This document shows positions 24,922 to 37,783 of a stretch of 64,000 bases of DNA, piece by piece (the stretch's first letter is position 1; each line of letters starts with the position of its first letter). The stretch lies in contig VZDJ01000623.1 of the NCBI GenBank assembly GCA_008694505.1, forward strand, positions 16,797,754 through 16,861,753. The letters are read 5' to 3'. This DNA comes from Cyanoderma ruficeps (Eukaryota; Chordata; Aves; Passeriformes; Timaliidae). The notes beneath the pieces were generated by a model. The model searched no databases and was not told the origin of the DNA. It saw only the letters and a list, made by a program, of their open reading frames with translations. Made by a program: the position numbers and the translations under genes.

Positions 24922-27900
24922 AGACATGTTTGTGACTTCTCTACTTTCGCTTTGTATTCAAATATGCAATGAGAACAGGTTAAAATCAGAGTGGAGAATT
25001 ATATCTGCTGTTTATTTAATGAAACGTATCTACTCTTATTGACAGTATTCTTACAATGGAATTCCAGAAGGCTTTGAAGCATTTAGCCTTTCAAAAAACA
25101 AAAAATCAAACTGCAGAGCTCTTGCTTTGCTTTTCCCCTTTACACCCACATCAAAAGCGAATCTGATTCTTCCTCCTTTTGCATCCTAACCATATGCTAG
25201 CCTTTGTAGCAGTTGCATACTGATTACAGCATTTTTTTGCCCTGTCTGCATGGTCTTTGTCCCTTTGTCAAGTTTTGATAGTTAATTTATACCAAGCTCT
25301 TAGCTACTCTGCTAAGGAACATTTTTGATTACCTGAGCATATGAATTATTCCCACTCTATGCAGTGGGTTTCAAAAGAAAAAAGTCCAAAAAATTCAAAA
25401 CAATTCTTTATTGATGTAATTTTATTATTCAATATTTTTCTTTATTGTGGACACAATTAATTGTTTCTTTATGCTTCTTTCTTCACTTTCTGGTCCTATT
25501 TTCTAGTTCATATGACATGCAGGCAGTTTTTAGGCTATCTTTAGTACTGTCCCTAATTTTTTACTGAACATGATTGCCTCCTGTTATTGCTTCAAGACTT
25601 CAGTTTTGACTTGAAAGATTATATTCTCTCCTCCTTGCCCTTTAACACCTCTCAGTGCTGTGACAGTATGTTTTCCGCTAAAACACAATTTTTTTTCCCC
25701 CTTTCAAAGTCTCTTTCCAGTGCACCTTAACATCAAGTCTGGTCAATGATTATCTAAAATCTGATTGTGTTTTCTGTTTTCATCCTGAACTGTTTTTTTT
25801 CTTATGCTTCCCCTGCCCTCACTCCTGTTCTGAACATCCTCTGCAATGCACTTGGAATCACAGCAAACACACTAAAGAGCCCCAAGTTCTCAAAACAGTA
25901 TGTTGCTTGGTTGTTTTTCTTTTCCTCAACTTCTGTTTCCATCAGTTGAACCACAGACAGTGTTAGATGGCTTTATCTGAAATGACCAATTAAGTCAATT
26001 TATTAGCAAACACAGTTCATGCACTAATGTATTACTTTATTCTCTAAAAAACAAAGGCACCTTTGCATTGCCACAGCAAGTATTGTTGTCCTCTAGAGTG
26101 TCCAGGAGTTGCCCCAAGTCTGTATTGTACATGTAGCATTAGATCAAGTGACAATAACAGTTTTGTTTTATTTTCTGAGAATTAGAATTGCATTAATTCA
26201 TGTTTCTTTTACAGCTGTCAGGAAAAGAATATTCTATTAATCTATTGATTTAGTAGGAAAGCAGTATCTTCTCTTTGTTTATTAATTACTTTTGGAAAGG
26301 GAAATAAATTCTCATTGGCTGCTCCATCACTGAAAAGCACTTTAGAAAGAATTACTCAAAATTGTCTGAGTGAAAAATTGTAATGAAAAGGAGTTCAAGC
26401 AAATTTCTGAGGAATTCTCCAGTCAGAATGCAGGAGTAACACTGCAGATTTATTAAAAGAATAAGGAAATTCTGTTAAGCTGGTAATTAAATACACTTAT
26501 AAATGTTGGTGGTTAAATACACTTGTAAATTTTTCAGAAGAGCATTTGCTGAGGTAGTTAGTAGAAAGGCTTGAAGGAAGGGAACGTGTGTTAGACCTAT
26601 GGCAACAAGGGTCCAAAGGACTGACCAAGAAATCAGAAATCAGCTTCAGCCTTGCTACCTGTGTCTGCTTCCAGCAGTTGGGAGGAAAAGGAGGTGAAAA
26701 GAGGGGAGGCAGACTTCCAACTCTGCAACTGTGCATGTAGTTTGATGGAAAAGAATTTCAGCTCTGTTTCGTTACCATCACTACAGTCTTCCCCTCTGTC
26801 CACTGGTGGTGTATCCTCATCTTTCTCTTGTTTTTCTGCCTTTTCCCTGCTTGTTTCCTAAGAAGACACATCCTTTCTCCTCTGCTCAGTTTCTGATGTG
26901 GTCTACTGTTAAGAATTTCATATGGTGGAGATGTTCAGCTAATTGTATTTTTAAATCCAGCAGACCACCTACAGAAAAATTCTCTTTTAAGGGGTCATGC
27001 ATCTCCTCCTGTTAACTTAAATATGTGTATTAAATGCACATTTAACCCGACAGAAGTAAGCAGCAGAAGCCCAAGAAGACACCAACTGACTTCTCCAGTT
27101 ATTCCAGTCCCCGCTCAGTTGTGAGACAGCTTGCTCTAATCACAGGAAGACGATGAGTCCCAATCCACACTCCAGCAGATAGCAGGGAGCATGCACCTCA
27201 CTGATCTCAGAGTGAATTTTTTGGTGCCTAACAGGTCATGAACATCAAATGAATATTTTCCCACTGTCAAGGCATTGGGCAAACCTCTCTCCTATGAGGG
27301 TTCCCTGGAGGGCAGTAAGGTAAGCTCACCTAGCAGCAGTTAGATGATTTTCTTGGAAAACAGGTGCACCAGAAGATGAAATCCCCAAGAAATCAAATCT
27401 TTGTGAGTTCTGCCATTTGCAGAGACAAATCTTGAAAATAAAGTATGAAAGTTGTTAAATTTAAAACTTCTGCAAGTTTGCTGTGCTGTCTGGAAGAAAG
27501 GAAAAAGAAAATGACCACAGAAGACTGTACTTTTGTCTACCTCAATTTGCCGTGATTCCTATTCTTATGGTGCTTCACAGCCCTGCCTTTACCTCCCTCT
27601 GGGACATTTCTTTAAAAAAATACCTGCAGAATAGTGATTAAATCCTACAACCCCGTCACATATAATGGAAATGGAAGGGCTGAGAATTGAGCTGGGTGTA
27701 TCAAGCTTGGGTCCTACACTTTCCAAGGCAAATTTAAAAGGGAATATAATATTTATTTTGGAGAACGAAGTTGGCAACTGTGTTTCAATTGGCAATTTTT
27801 TGTTGTATGTTTTTCCTCTTCTCCTTCTCCTTGTGTGTGCTTGTGTGTATGGGCTTTTTATCTATATGCAGGATTGCTGTCTTTTTTGTTGAAATCATTC

Positions 27901-28441
27901 CCAGAAACATATTTCCAGAAAATACATGAGTGGAGGTAATTTATGACAGTGTCCTTTAAATTTGTGCTTGTAATCAGCTAAAATAGAAAATATAGTATCT
28001 CTAACATGTATGGTTTCAGTGATTTTTTGAATAGTGTGTCACGGGACGGTCAAAAAATGCAGACTCGTGTGCCAGCTTGTGGGATGCCTGTGTTGAATGA
28101 TTTCCAAACATAAAATAATGATATAGGAAAGAATATACATTTCTTCTGTAATGAGCCTCATTTGCGGCTTTCTCCAACATAGTCTATCCAAGTGAATAAG
28201 TACAAAACATACCAGAACATGGTGTATGTTCCCAGACATGGAAAGCAGAAGAATGGCATCTCCGTGAGATATCATCTCTTATCAGCCAAATGCTGCAACA
28301 TGCTATTCTGCCCTACCTCTGAAGGACACAAATAAAATTTGCCTTGATGCCACTGAGAGTTTCCACCACTTATCACAATTGAGGGACAAGTTAGGATAAC
28401 ACATCTCATTGTGCCAACGTGGTGGGTCAGTCTCTTCTTAC
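24922..28441. other. Unique sequence, no gene seen
   Basis: No gene or clear transposon. A small imperfect tandem duplication of about 26 bp (shared TTAAATACACTT core) lies near 26483-26533. The open frames here are short and opposed on both strands. Confidence 0.5.
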
Positions 28442-28704
28442 AGATAACAAGTGACAGTATGAGAAGAAATGACCTCTAGTATTGTCATGGAATACTTAGA
28501 TTAAGAAAAACTTCTTCATGGAGAGGGTGGTCAGGCATTAGAACAGGTTGTCCAGGGAAGTGGTGGTATCACCATCCCTGGAAGTGTTCTAAAGGTGTGT
28601 GGAAATTGTACCTGGGGACGCAGTATATTGGTGAACAGGGTTAACAGTTGGACATGATGAGTTTAGAGGTCTTTTTCAATAGAAATGATTTTATGATTCT
28701 ATGG
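28442..28704 (+). mobile_element. CR1 LINE 3' fragment, about 260 bp
   Basis: A well-preserved 5'-truncated CR1. It shows AGATAACAAGTGACAGTATG, AAAAACTTCTTCATGG, GGTTGTCCAGGGAAGTGGTG, ATCACCATCCCTGGAAGTGT, GGGTTAACAGTTGGAC, AGAGGTCTTTTTCAAT and the end GATTTTATGATTCTATGG. It belongs to the CR1 subfamily type with GTCTTTTCCAA ends. Confidence 0.95.
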
Positions 28705-30654
28705 TCTGAGAGACAGACAGATTTTAGTTGCGTTTTTTTTTTTGAACATGAAAAGAATGGTAAAGAGATCTCCTATTTACTAAGACTATGTCATAAGATA
28801 ATCTAAACGACTGAAAAATGTTGAAGTACAGAATCTCAAAAGTGTTAGGCTCTATAATTCCAAGAGAAATAGCCAAGAAAATAGGAAAAACCCTTTGGTA
28901 AACATTTCTATGCCTCACTAGGTAGGATATGGAGGAGTGAAAGGAGTAGATAAAGGAACTGAACTTCTGAAGTTGTACAATTATACAGAAGATGACATAT
29001 TCTTTCCATTCTAGCCTCTTTCAGATGCTACAAAAATGACCCAGAATTAAGGTAAGGAAAAGAGGAGCAAAACTGACGGCAATTTCAACTGATTACCTAT
29101 GCAGAGTACTTAAAGTGAAGTCAGTCCCAAATTGCTGCTGAGATTTTACAATAATGAAACAGAGTGTGCAAAGAAAGACCAAGATCATGAGACTAAAGAT
29201 TTATGGTATCTTTCTGTCTCCTACCATAACTTGCAGAAGTCAAACAATGTTCTAGGTTAAAAAATACTCTACTAAGATATTTGCATTGATTTTCATATTA
29301 ATTCACTATGCCACCCGGCCAATGTGCCATGGTAGTCTCCATTACATTAATCTTTATCATTTAACAAATTTGCGTTCAACCATTATGATACTGTTATGAG
29401 GTAAAGACGGTCTTATCTGACAGATTATATATACTGAACAAAGAATGAACTGCAGCACAAAGGAGCTGATTCCTAAGTCTTCTAAGGTGCTAGCATGCTC
29501 ATTATCCATTGAAATGCGGATCCAGTCCTAGGTTAGATACTCCAAGTAGAGTAAAATATCCATATCTCAATATGGGATGAGATTCACCTTGCCAAGCTCC
29601 AAATATTAGATATCCTACCTAAGCTAGTAGTCTGCAGTTTCGTTCTTCCCCATTTTCATTTATTCTATAATTTAGCACAATTCAGCTTTACACTGAAAAG
29701 AAAAAAATACTGGTATGGGCATAGTTGCTCTAAAAAGATGCATTTTCAGAGAAGCTTGGACGTCCATCGGGGGAAAAAGCTTTGATTAGTGGGAAGTTCA
29801 AGGATTTTAATCCTGTCTTCCTCACAAACAGCTTTTTTGGTGGGGTTTTTTGGTTGTTTTTTGTTGTTGTTTTGGGGGTTTTTTGTCATCTGCTGCAAAG
29901 TCAGGTATTTCCAAGGACACAGCTGGGTCAGTCAGAGTAACTATATCTCTAGGCAGCATCCAACAATTTCTCTTTTAGGGGTCAATAGCCTTATTTTCAT
30001 TTGGATGATACTTTTGTCTATGGACTGGGTGTAGGGGTTCAGGTTCAATTGTCAGTGTCTCAGGTTAGCAATAGTGCTGTGATAATATTGTATTACCCAA
30101 GTCTATCTGCCTTTTGCATTAAACTGATATATATTTGAATTCTGTGTTACTAATTAATTTTAATTGTTGTTCAACTGTTCAGAAGTTGTCCTTTTCTCTC
30201 AAGTGGAGACTCTTTTCCAACGATAAACTAAAGCAGTTTCTGTTTGTCTCCTAGTATGCCTTTGGATTCAGCTAACTATTTCCAGGTGTCTGTTATACAC
30301 CTACAGTATAGTCAAGTGTCTACCTGTATGCTAGGTATTTGTAATTTCAGCAAATGAAGGGAGAGTCATTACAAGCAACAAGACGAATTCGTGTGTCTAA
30401 GTGCAGGAATCATCCTGATTTCTGATACTGAAATCATCTGCCTATCACAGGTACATGGCAGATCTCCACCTTACTGAAGTGGCTGCTTGAGATCAGGTGG
30501 GATATCCCAGAACATCTCCAGTGCCACTAGTTGCGCAAGTCACAGCTCATAAATTGACTGCCAAGGTCTCCAGGATGTTACCTTGTCCACACAGTTTGGA
30601 CTGTGCTTTAGGAGAATCAAACCGAGTCCACAGAGTGTATTGTCTTGGTCTCCA
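28705..30654. other. Unique sequence, no gene seen
   Basis: Nothing coding is recognised. A G/T-rich low-complexity segment lies at about 29836-29886. The 81-codon frame at 29789-30034 mostly translates that segment. Confidence 0.5.
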
Positions 30655-30735
30655 GAGAATGGGGGTTTGACACTTTTTCTTCATCTGGAACTGGATGGTC
30701 TTTAAGGCCCCTTCCAACCTATATAGATTCTATAT
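30655..30735 (+). mobile_element. Short CR1 LINE 3' end with a small internal insert
   Basis: ATGGGGGTTTGA and then AACTGGATGGTCTTTAAGGC and CCCTTCCAACC are consecutive in the CR1 3' end, but here about 18 extra bases (CACTTTTTCTTCATCTGG) separate them. The terminus is the degenerate AGATTCTATATA. The copy is only about 80 bp long. Confidence 0.7.
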
Positions 30736-30759
30736 AAATGCTGCATTTATATGGGCATA

Positions 30760-30804
30760 TAACTTGGATATCTGATATCTCTAACTTGGGATATCTGATG
30801 TCTC
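30760..30804 (+). repeat. 22/23-bp tandem duplication
   Basis: TAACTTGGATATCTGATATC (unit 30760-30781) is followed directly by TAACTTGGGATATCTGATGT (unit 30782-30804). One extra G and one A-to-G change separate the units. Confidence 0.85.
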
Positions 30805-31273
30805 CAGCTTCCATGAGGTCTTTTGACTTAAATAAAAAACAGATAGAAATATTCAGTGTGTCTTTTTAACTACCTCAGCTCCATAATTGTGCAAAAGTGC
30901 ATATTTCAACATGATAAGCTTTGATATGATAAAAATGAAGTCTGGGAAGCCCCTGTACTTTTGTCTTCTAGAGGAAGCATGATAAGTAAGATGGAAAATC
31001 TCAGCCACTTTCAGCACACTTTAAAAAGTATGCTATCTAAATATTTTCTGGGGAAAAAAAAAGTTCAAATCAAAACATACTGATTCTATCCGAAGTCTGT
31101 ACTATTCAGCCAAGTGCAAATACTAACTTTCAAAACCACAGACTATACTTTTAAACTTTAATTGTGCCCTGGTTGGATCTCATTGACCTGTTGTTTCTTG
31201 TTGCCTCCTTCCTCACTGAAGAGAGGACCTTAAGTGCAGATCCTAAAATTAAGCATACAATGGACGTAATTAA
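30805..31273. other. Unique sequence, no gene seen
   Basis: AT-rich sequence without recognised features. Confidence 0.5.
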
Positions 31274-31440
31274 ACCACAGAATCACAGAATGGCCTGGGA
31301 AGAAAAAGGGAGGAAGAAAAGCCTCCTCCCTGCCATGGGTAGGAGCACCTTCCACTAGACCAGGCTGCTCAAAGCCCAGTACAAAATGGCCCTGAACAAA
31401 ACCAAGGCAGGGGAATCCACAACTTCTCTAATTAAGTGGC
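31274..31440 (-). mobile_element. CR1 LINE 3' fragment, minus strand
   Basis: The plus strand starts with the reverse complement of the CR1 terminus (ACCACAGAATCACAGAATGG), then CCCTGCCATGGGTAGGAGC, ACCTTCCACTAGACCAGGCT, GCTCAAAGCCCAGT and ATCCACAACTTCTCT. A purine-rich stretch (about 31300-31322) replaces the expected TTGGAAGGGACCTTTAAAG part, so the copy is locally rearranged. Confidence 0.92.
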
Positions 31441-32699
31441 ACTTCTGTAACTGTTTTGTTATTTTGTTCAATCAAAACCCTTACTGGGCCTGGAGAGAGG
31501 TGAGAGGAGTGATGAAGTGGATTAAATGCATAGATGGGAGCCCCTGTTGAGATCACAATTTACCAGTACTTGTTATGTTTTCCTGTTCACCAGCTAATTT
31601 TGAAACCACTTCAGCTGATCTCAGGCCCTGGAAAGGCTTATTGAGGTAGGAGATGAATCCAGAACATGCACAGACATGTATAAAAAATCCTTTTGAATAG
31701 AACAGTGAACAACAATCAATAGGTTTGCAATGGGACTAGACTTTGCACCTGAAACTATAAAAGAGGGAATGTACATTTCTGTGAAAGTCACTGGATACCA
31801 GAATGCTGGTTCTAACTTTTAAAGACTCAGACAGGTCAAGAGTAGCTAATAAATCATCTCTTCTTCAGTCATGACAAACTTGAAGGAAGAATTCAGGCTA
31901 GAACTTCCATGGCGTGAAAAAAACAGAGCAGATTCTCTATGATTTATTTCAGCTGGATTGTCTGTTTTTCCAGCCTGCACTTGTTAGCCAGCTACCTATC
32001 TCTTTCTTCTTTCTTTTTCCTTTGATATTTTAAGGTTGTGAAGGTTTTATATTCCTTTGCTAATGGTTTTGAGTTTGTTTTTTGTTTGGTTGGTTTTTTT
32101 GTTGTTGCTTTTTTAGGGTGTAGATACTCATAGCTCAACACAGATGCTGGCAATTTTAATCTTAGTTATTTGTATCAGTGCTTTCCTCCAGCTGTGCAAA
32201 AGACTCCTCAAGAGTGTTAGGTAAATACAGAACCTATTGGAAATCATTTGCCTTCTTTCCATCACTGGCTCTCTACAGCGGTGGTGAGGAGTCCAGGAAG
32301 AGCCAGGGAGAGGATGGGACTTCAGATGAAGCCACAAAGTGACACAAAGCACAAATAAACAGAAGTTAAAGACCTCTCCCTCTGTTCTGCAACAACACAC
32401 CTATCCCTGCTGCAAAGCTTGCTTCTTCAAGTAAACATGGTGACGTTTACATCAGCTTGCCACCCCACCTGTCCCTCCTGATGCCTCTCTGCTCCCATGT
32501 TCCATGCTTTCAAAATCCTGTGTTGTGAGCCCTATGAGGTGGCATCTGTTTTCAGAGGCTTGTACAGTGGGGCTTTAAAGCATAGCTCTAGTTTCTAGGC
32601 ACTAAGAGAATAATAATAAACAATATTAAACCCTGTAGCAGCTGCAATAAAACATGCATTTATAGGGGTTAGCTTGATGCATAGCTAACAAATCATTTA
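31441..32699. other. Unique sequence, no gene seen
   Basis: Contains a GTTTGGTTGG/T-rich segment at about 32070-32116. The 90-codon minus-strand frame at 32128-32400 shows no recognisable family. Confidence 0.5.
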
Positions 32700-33190
32700 A
32701 GCTTTTAAATACATATATATATAAATAAATAGCAACAATAAATAAGATGAAACTGCAGCTGGGAGAGAACTCTTATGGCTGTTAATTCTTTTTCCCCCAC
32801 TTATCTTCCTTCTGTATAAGGGATAATAGGTTTGCATTGCGAATTCCAGGCAGTCGATCTCTCCTCAATGACAGTTTTGCTATAATTCTCCTAATTTCAA
32901 GCTCCCCTTTAAAAAGGTAACTGTAAATGGCATCCAGGCCATTTTTGCAGTCATCGGCAGCTGACTCAGTTGATTCATTTCCACAGATTTAAGTTGTTGC
33001 GTGCGTAGTCAATCCCCCTGGAAAAAGGCTGCTTCCCCATATCAAATGGCTTGTGCAGCCTCCAAATCCTGATTTTAAAATAAGCATAAAAGTTAAGGTT
33101 TTTAGGGTCCGTGTCATCACTCCAGCCCAGCTCTTGGGAGGGAGTTAGACGCCATTTGTAAAATCTCCTCTTCAGGAGTTTCATAATGTC
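32700..33190. promoter_or_regulatory. Best candidate conserved noncoding element
   Basis: This is the block whose texture most resembles a deeply conserved vertebrate enhancer: no transposon, few homopolymers, and many distinct factor-like words. Seen directly are CAGCTGACTCAG with an AP-1 core TGACTCAG at 32962-32969 and an adjoining E-box. The 69-codon minus-strand frame at 32975-33184 shows no domain, so I prefer a regulatory over a coding reading, though a small exon cannot be excluded. The call is inference. Confidence 0.33.
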
Positions 33191-33597
33191 TGTTACATAA
33201 GAAGCACATGAACATACAGAAACAAGATGTGGACCAGCTCTTTTTTTTTCTTTGGAAAATCATGTGTGTGTTGGTCATCAAATAATTTTTAGCTAAGCAC
33301 TGATATCGTCTAAGGGTTGACCTCTGCTAAGTAAAAAAATATAATTATGACTCACTAATTTGACATGATAAACCACTGGGCAGTGCTACTGATGTTAGTT
33401 CCCTCAATATGTTCCCAGCTATTTTTATAAGTGTTAGCCAACAGGAATTTTCTCTTCTAGAATTAAGAAATATTGTTGTGTAAAACATATTTACATTTTA
33501 AAGACTCTGTTCGGTCAGCCTAGTATCACTGTACATATGTTGAGTTTGTTCAAATTCCAAAAATGGCAACCAGGCATTATGAAATCAGTATAATCCT
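33191..33597. other. Unique sequence, no gene seen
   Basis: AT-rich sequence without recognised features. Confidence 0.5.
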
Positions 33598-33800
33598 TAA
33601 AAGAGCTGAGACTGTTTAGTCTAGAGACCAAAAGACTGAAGGAAAACAGGATAATCATCTCCAAATATGCAGAAAAGACCTTCAAAGAGAAAAGGAGTAA
33701 AACATTCCCTTTGTCCTCATTGAATATAGTTAGAAGCAAAGGTTTCAACTGCATCAGAGAGCTCTGGGTGAAACTGCTGGGAGAAATTTTTGAAAGGAAA
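33598..33800 (+). mobile_element. Divergent CR1 LINE fragment
   Basis: The order GAGCTGAGACTGTTTAGTCT, ATAATCATCTCCAAATATGC, AAGACCTTCAAAGAGAAAAG, 'CCCTTTGTCCTC' and TTTCAACTGCATCAGAGAGC follows the last part of CR1 in an older subfamily. It lacks the usual terminal repeat, so both ends are eroded. The 65- and 84-codon frames that overlap it are read-through. Confidence 0.65.
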
Positions 33801-35689
33801 GCAAAACACCAGACTAAGTTTCTTAGGAGGCTGCAGCATCTTACACAGAGGGTTTTACAGAAAAGCCCAAATCAGGACCAGGAAAGGGTTTTTGCACCCT
33901 CTACATAGGCTGTCAAAGAAGAATGTATTGACGTTCCCTCCTTTTTTTTTTTTTTTTTTTGCATNTTTTTTTTTTTTTTGCATTATTTTCTGTACTTTTC
34001 TCAGTTTTCCCATGGACACACCTTTCCACACTGTTTCAAAATAACAGTAAAGCTGAGAAATTTAGGATGAAATTTCTTTTGTAGAAGTATGCTTTTGCTG
34101 AACTTTCTGCAGTTAGATGCTTCATCATGAGACTTCTGGTCTAGACCAAAAGTCAGTTTTTTATTTTGTAAAGAGTGTATTTACAGAAATCACGGCAGTT
34201 CTGCCTTTAGGTATCCTGAAAATAACCCAACGATATTTCCAATGAGTAATGCTGGGTAAGAAGCTATATTTGTACCAAGGAGAAGAAAGATATAGTCACA
34301 ATTCTGCTATGGCTTCTGCTGCTTCTGCTGTTGCTGCTTGTTGCACATTTGTACACCTACTCTATATCCTTATCTTTAAATACATAAAATTCACAGGTAA
34401 CAGCCTAGAGACAAAAGTAGTAAGTTTAACAGGTAGCTGAACTTTATGGTGCCCATATTTTTCTTGCTAGAATCAGAATCTTGGTGTTCACAACAATGCC
34501 AGGGTAACTTTCTCATGCTGTTGTTGTGATGCCACACCAACTTCTGCTGACATTTACATTGTTGACAAATGTGCTGCATGAATGTAAAACAACCTCACCT
34601 CTGAGAATGAGAACTACAGGAACACTTTTGTCAAGATATTTCATTTACAGGTATAGCCCTAAGCTCTCTCAGGTCTCTTCAAATAAGGGTGATCTCACGT
34701 GACAGCCTTTTAAAAGAAAATTCACTTAAGTATATTCATTTGCATTTAAAAGAAGGGTGTAGGAGGTAGCAATTAAAGAAGAAATTCTTAGTTAAAGTTC
34801 TTTTTCTTAATGTCTTAAACTCTTCCTCCTAAAATCTAACTTCTATTTTACCATTCCTTCCTCCCATTTGACTCAGTAATAAATAAACTCAGAACTATTT
34901 CCTTGACCTGATAATTGTGCAGGTTAAACTGCAAGGCTTTATATTTGTGGAAAATGCAATGAGAATAAAAAAAACCCCAAAGTTAAATTATAAGTGCATG
35001 TCTTTAGTGCTCTGTGTTTCTGCCTAGCCATTTACCTTTTCATCCCTGTTATCTGCGTTGCAATGACCTTGCTTCGGGAGCTGTAACATGCTTCTGTTGC
35101 AATATTATGGCATTCTAACTCTGGTTGTGGCCTCTATGTAGATAGTAAACCTGAGTGGACACACTGCTTCACAGTTTTCTGGGAGGAAATTTTAACTTTT
35201 TTACTCTAACATTTCTTCTACAATTAGCATATTCAAATGGTAACAGCTACAAGTGAAAAGAAAAATTGATTCAATGCATTTATTACCAGGAAGCTTTTGA
35301 TAAAAGACTTAATGTTTCTTGTAATGTTTTAAGTTAGGATAAACCATGCCTCAAAATTAAACTTGAAAAGCACATACTGTAAGTTAAAGATATCCCAAAA
35401 CAACAATCAGCTCAGCCTGTTTGGGAGTTTTAAAAGTGTCGCTTAGTCTGAGTTTCTTGATCTCAAGGTGGGGTTATGTGGAAAACAATACTGTGAGGAG
35501 CAACCACAATATATTTCAGGGTATGAAATTGTCAACATTGCTGAGACATTCTTACCTGTACTCAGCTCAATATGTACTGGATAATTCATAGGAAGAAATA
35601 TTTTGCAACTCCTTCAAGGATTCAGGATTTTAAATCATGAACTATCATATAAAAATAACTACTTTTCTCTTAGTAAGAGAGTACTTTGC
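33801..35689. other. Unique sequence with a poly-T assembly scar
   Basis: No gene is recognised. Poly-T runs at 33942-33979 surround an N at 33965 (see findings). A short CTGCTTCTGCTGTTGCTGC run lies near 34317-34336. Confidence 0.5.
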
Positions 35690-36260
35690 TTCATTCTGCT
35701 GCGACTCATGCTTGGATGATTTGAATTCTGTTGTGTTTAACAAGATTCAGACAATTCATTTTCTCTCGAGATGATAAAATGGACACAATGTCATTTATGG
35801 TTGTAATTCTCTTTCATAATTTTGCTCAGCAATATTTTTTTTAGTGGAATGCTCATTGAAAATGGAACCATTACATGTAATGTAAACATTTCTGAATTGA
35901 GATGTTAACATTTAAAAATTGCCTCATTTCTCTTTAATGTGTTTTGCTGTTTTTCTTGCCTAATTATCATTCTTTTCAATATTTATGTTAACATGACCTT
36001 TCCCTGACTGAATGGCTTTAAGTGCTTCTCGAGTACTTATAGCATCATGATTTTTAAATTAAATTATGTTGTTGCAGAAGAGATTGCAATGCAGCCCACA
36101 GAATAGCGGGGAAAGGAGCAAATTTCTGTTAGTCCCAGAATATGAATGTATTATTTGTTCACTCTTCGAATCAATGCAACTGTATCAGAGAAAGTATGAC
36201 TTTGTTTCTTGTTCATGATTAGAAACATTCCAGTAAATTTAATGCTGGTCAAAATTGTCA
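35690..36260. promoter_or_regulatory. Candidate conserved noncoding element
   Basis: About 570 bp of AT-rich sequence without transposon signature. It contains a near-palindrome ATTACATGTAAT (35870-35881), a TCTCGAG word, CTCGAGTAC and several GTTAACAT words (about 35905 and 35987). Long repeat-free AT-rich blocks of this kind often align across birds and mammals in gene deserts. That is inference only. Confidence 0.22.
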
Positions 36261-37510
36261 GATCGAATAGCCATGAAAGATTGTTTAATGTTGTAAAATG
36301 TTTATTACTTTTATTTATTATAACTTCATCCTGCTGACAGAATTAAGATTACACCACAGATTCTGTTTGCCCATGGGAAAAGATCACAGGAACACAGGCA
36401 GTAAGATTTGGCTCCACATGTTGAATTTTCAGGTCCGTGTTATAATTCCACAGCCAAAACCTACTCTTTTAAAATCTGTGAGGTCTAGGGCTACAATATG
36501 TGCAATAATAAGCAAATGCAGAATTTTCTTGTAAACAGTGTGAGATGTTTACTTTGATTTTCTGCATATCTTTCAGTGTATGTGTTCTGTTTGTCTAGAA
36601 TTTAAGAGTAAAGACCAGACTATCAACTTTCACTATGAAACCTGTTACTGTATAACCAGCCTTCCCAATTTTTTTTCTTTTACCTTCACCCTAAAAAAAA
36701 AAAAAAGGAAAGTTCTTCTCAATCCTTTCACTGTTCTCCACTTAGAGATGACAATGAGTAAGAATATGATGAGCTGAAAGACATGAATGACACGCATCAA
36801 GGGAGAAAGAGGGAACAAAATAAATCACTGAAAATAAAATCAAATGAGATCCAGATATTTAATATTTAACTTTTTAACAGTGAAAGATGTGAACAAAATT
36901 AAAGACAAAATAAGACTGAAGGAAAATAATGGATGTTAAAAGACTTCCTAAAAATGGGACATTAAAACAAAAAGAAAAACAAAACCCGAAATAGCTTGTA
37001 AATTGTAGCAAAAGGAATCGGGTAAGCTTTAACTGAAACAGTCATTAATTAGCAAATTTTTTGTGCACTCATCTTACTCCTTAATTCAATTTGACATAAA
37101 AATGTCAAATAGAAAAAAAAAAAGAACTGGCAGCTAGCAGTCAATAAGTTCACATAACTTAGTCCACAAGGGTCCCACAGAACAAAGCCTAATCCAGAGG
37201 AATGCTGAGTGTTCAAGGTTTTCTGACCTCAATGGTTGAGCAATTGGGAATGATCTGACACTGTACTTTGTGCAGACCTTGCTTAGGCTAAGTTCCTTAG
37301 TGGAATTAAGGAGGAGGGGGATTTTTTTCCCCTGTACACAAAATGCATGTAGTCTGCTTCTGATTGACTTTTGCTTGTATTTTAAGAAGGTAGAGAATAA
37401 AGAAGGGAACTATCTGCAAGGTCGATGAATAAATCAGGAAGGCAAGTTGCTACAGATGAAGGGTGTGCATGGATACTCCAGAATATGAGAACAAAAAAAA
37501 GCATGACATT
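36261..37510. other. Unique sequence, no gene seen
   Basis: Contains an A-run at about 36693-36705. No gene or transposon is recognised. Confidence 0.5.
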
Positions 37511-37783
37511 TGTAGAATCATAAGTTGTTAAGGTTGGAAAAAAGCTATTATGTTCATCAGATCCAACCATGAAACTAGCATCACCATCATGTTCAACACC
37601 AAGCCATATCCCAAAGCATCCACATGTTTTCTGAACACTTCCAGGGATAGTGGACCACACAATCTCCCTGAGAAGGCTGTTCAAAAACCTCATAACTCTT
37701 TCCCTGGAGAAATTTTTCATATATCTAATCTAAAACTCCTCTGGTGCAACTTGAGGCCCTTTCCTCTCATTGCTTTTTTTTCC
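37511..37783 (-). mobile_element. CR1 LINE 3' fragment, minus strand, about 270 bp
   Basis: The plus strand reads the CR1 end in reverse: TAGAATCATAAGTTGTTAAG, GTTGGAAAAAAGCT, a 'CACTTCCAGGGATAGTGG' module, 'CTCCCTGAGAAGGCTGTTCA', ATATCTAATCTAAAACTCCT, 'CTTGAGGCCCTTTCCTCTC'. The 112-codon minus-strand frame at 37382-37720 and the 81-codon plus-strand frame at 37550-37795 lie over it and are not genes. Confidence 0.93.

Noticed and set aside
37382..37720. 112-codon minus-strand frame with retroelement-like flavour
   Set aside because: It covers the CR1 3' untranslated region, not the reverse-transcriptase region, so it is not a functional domain.
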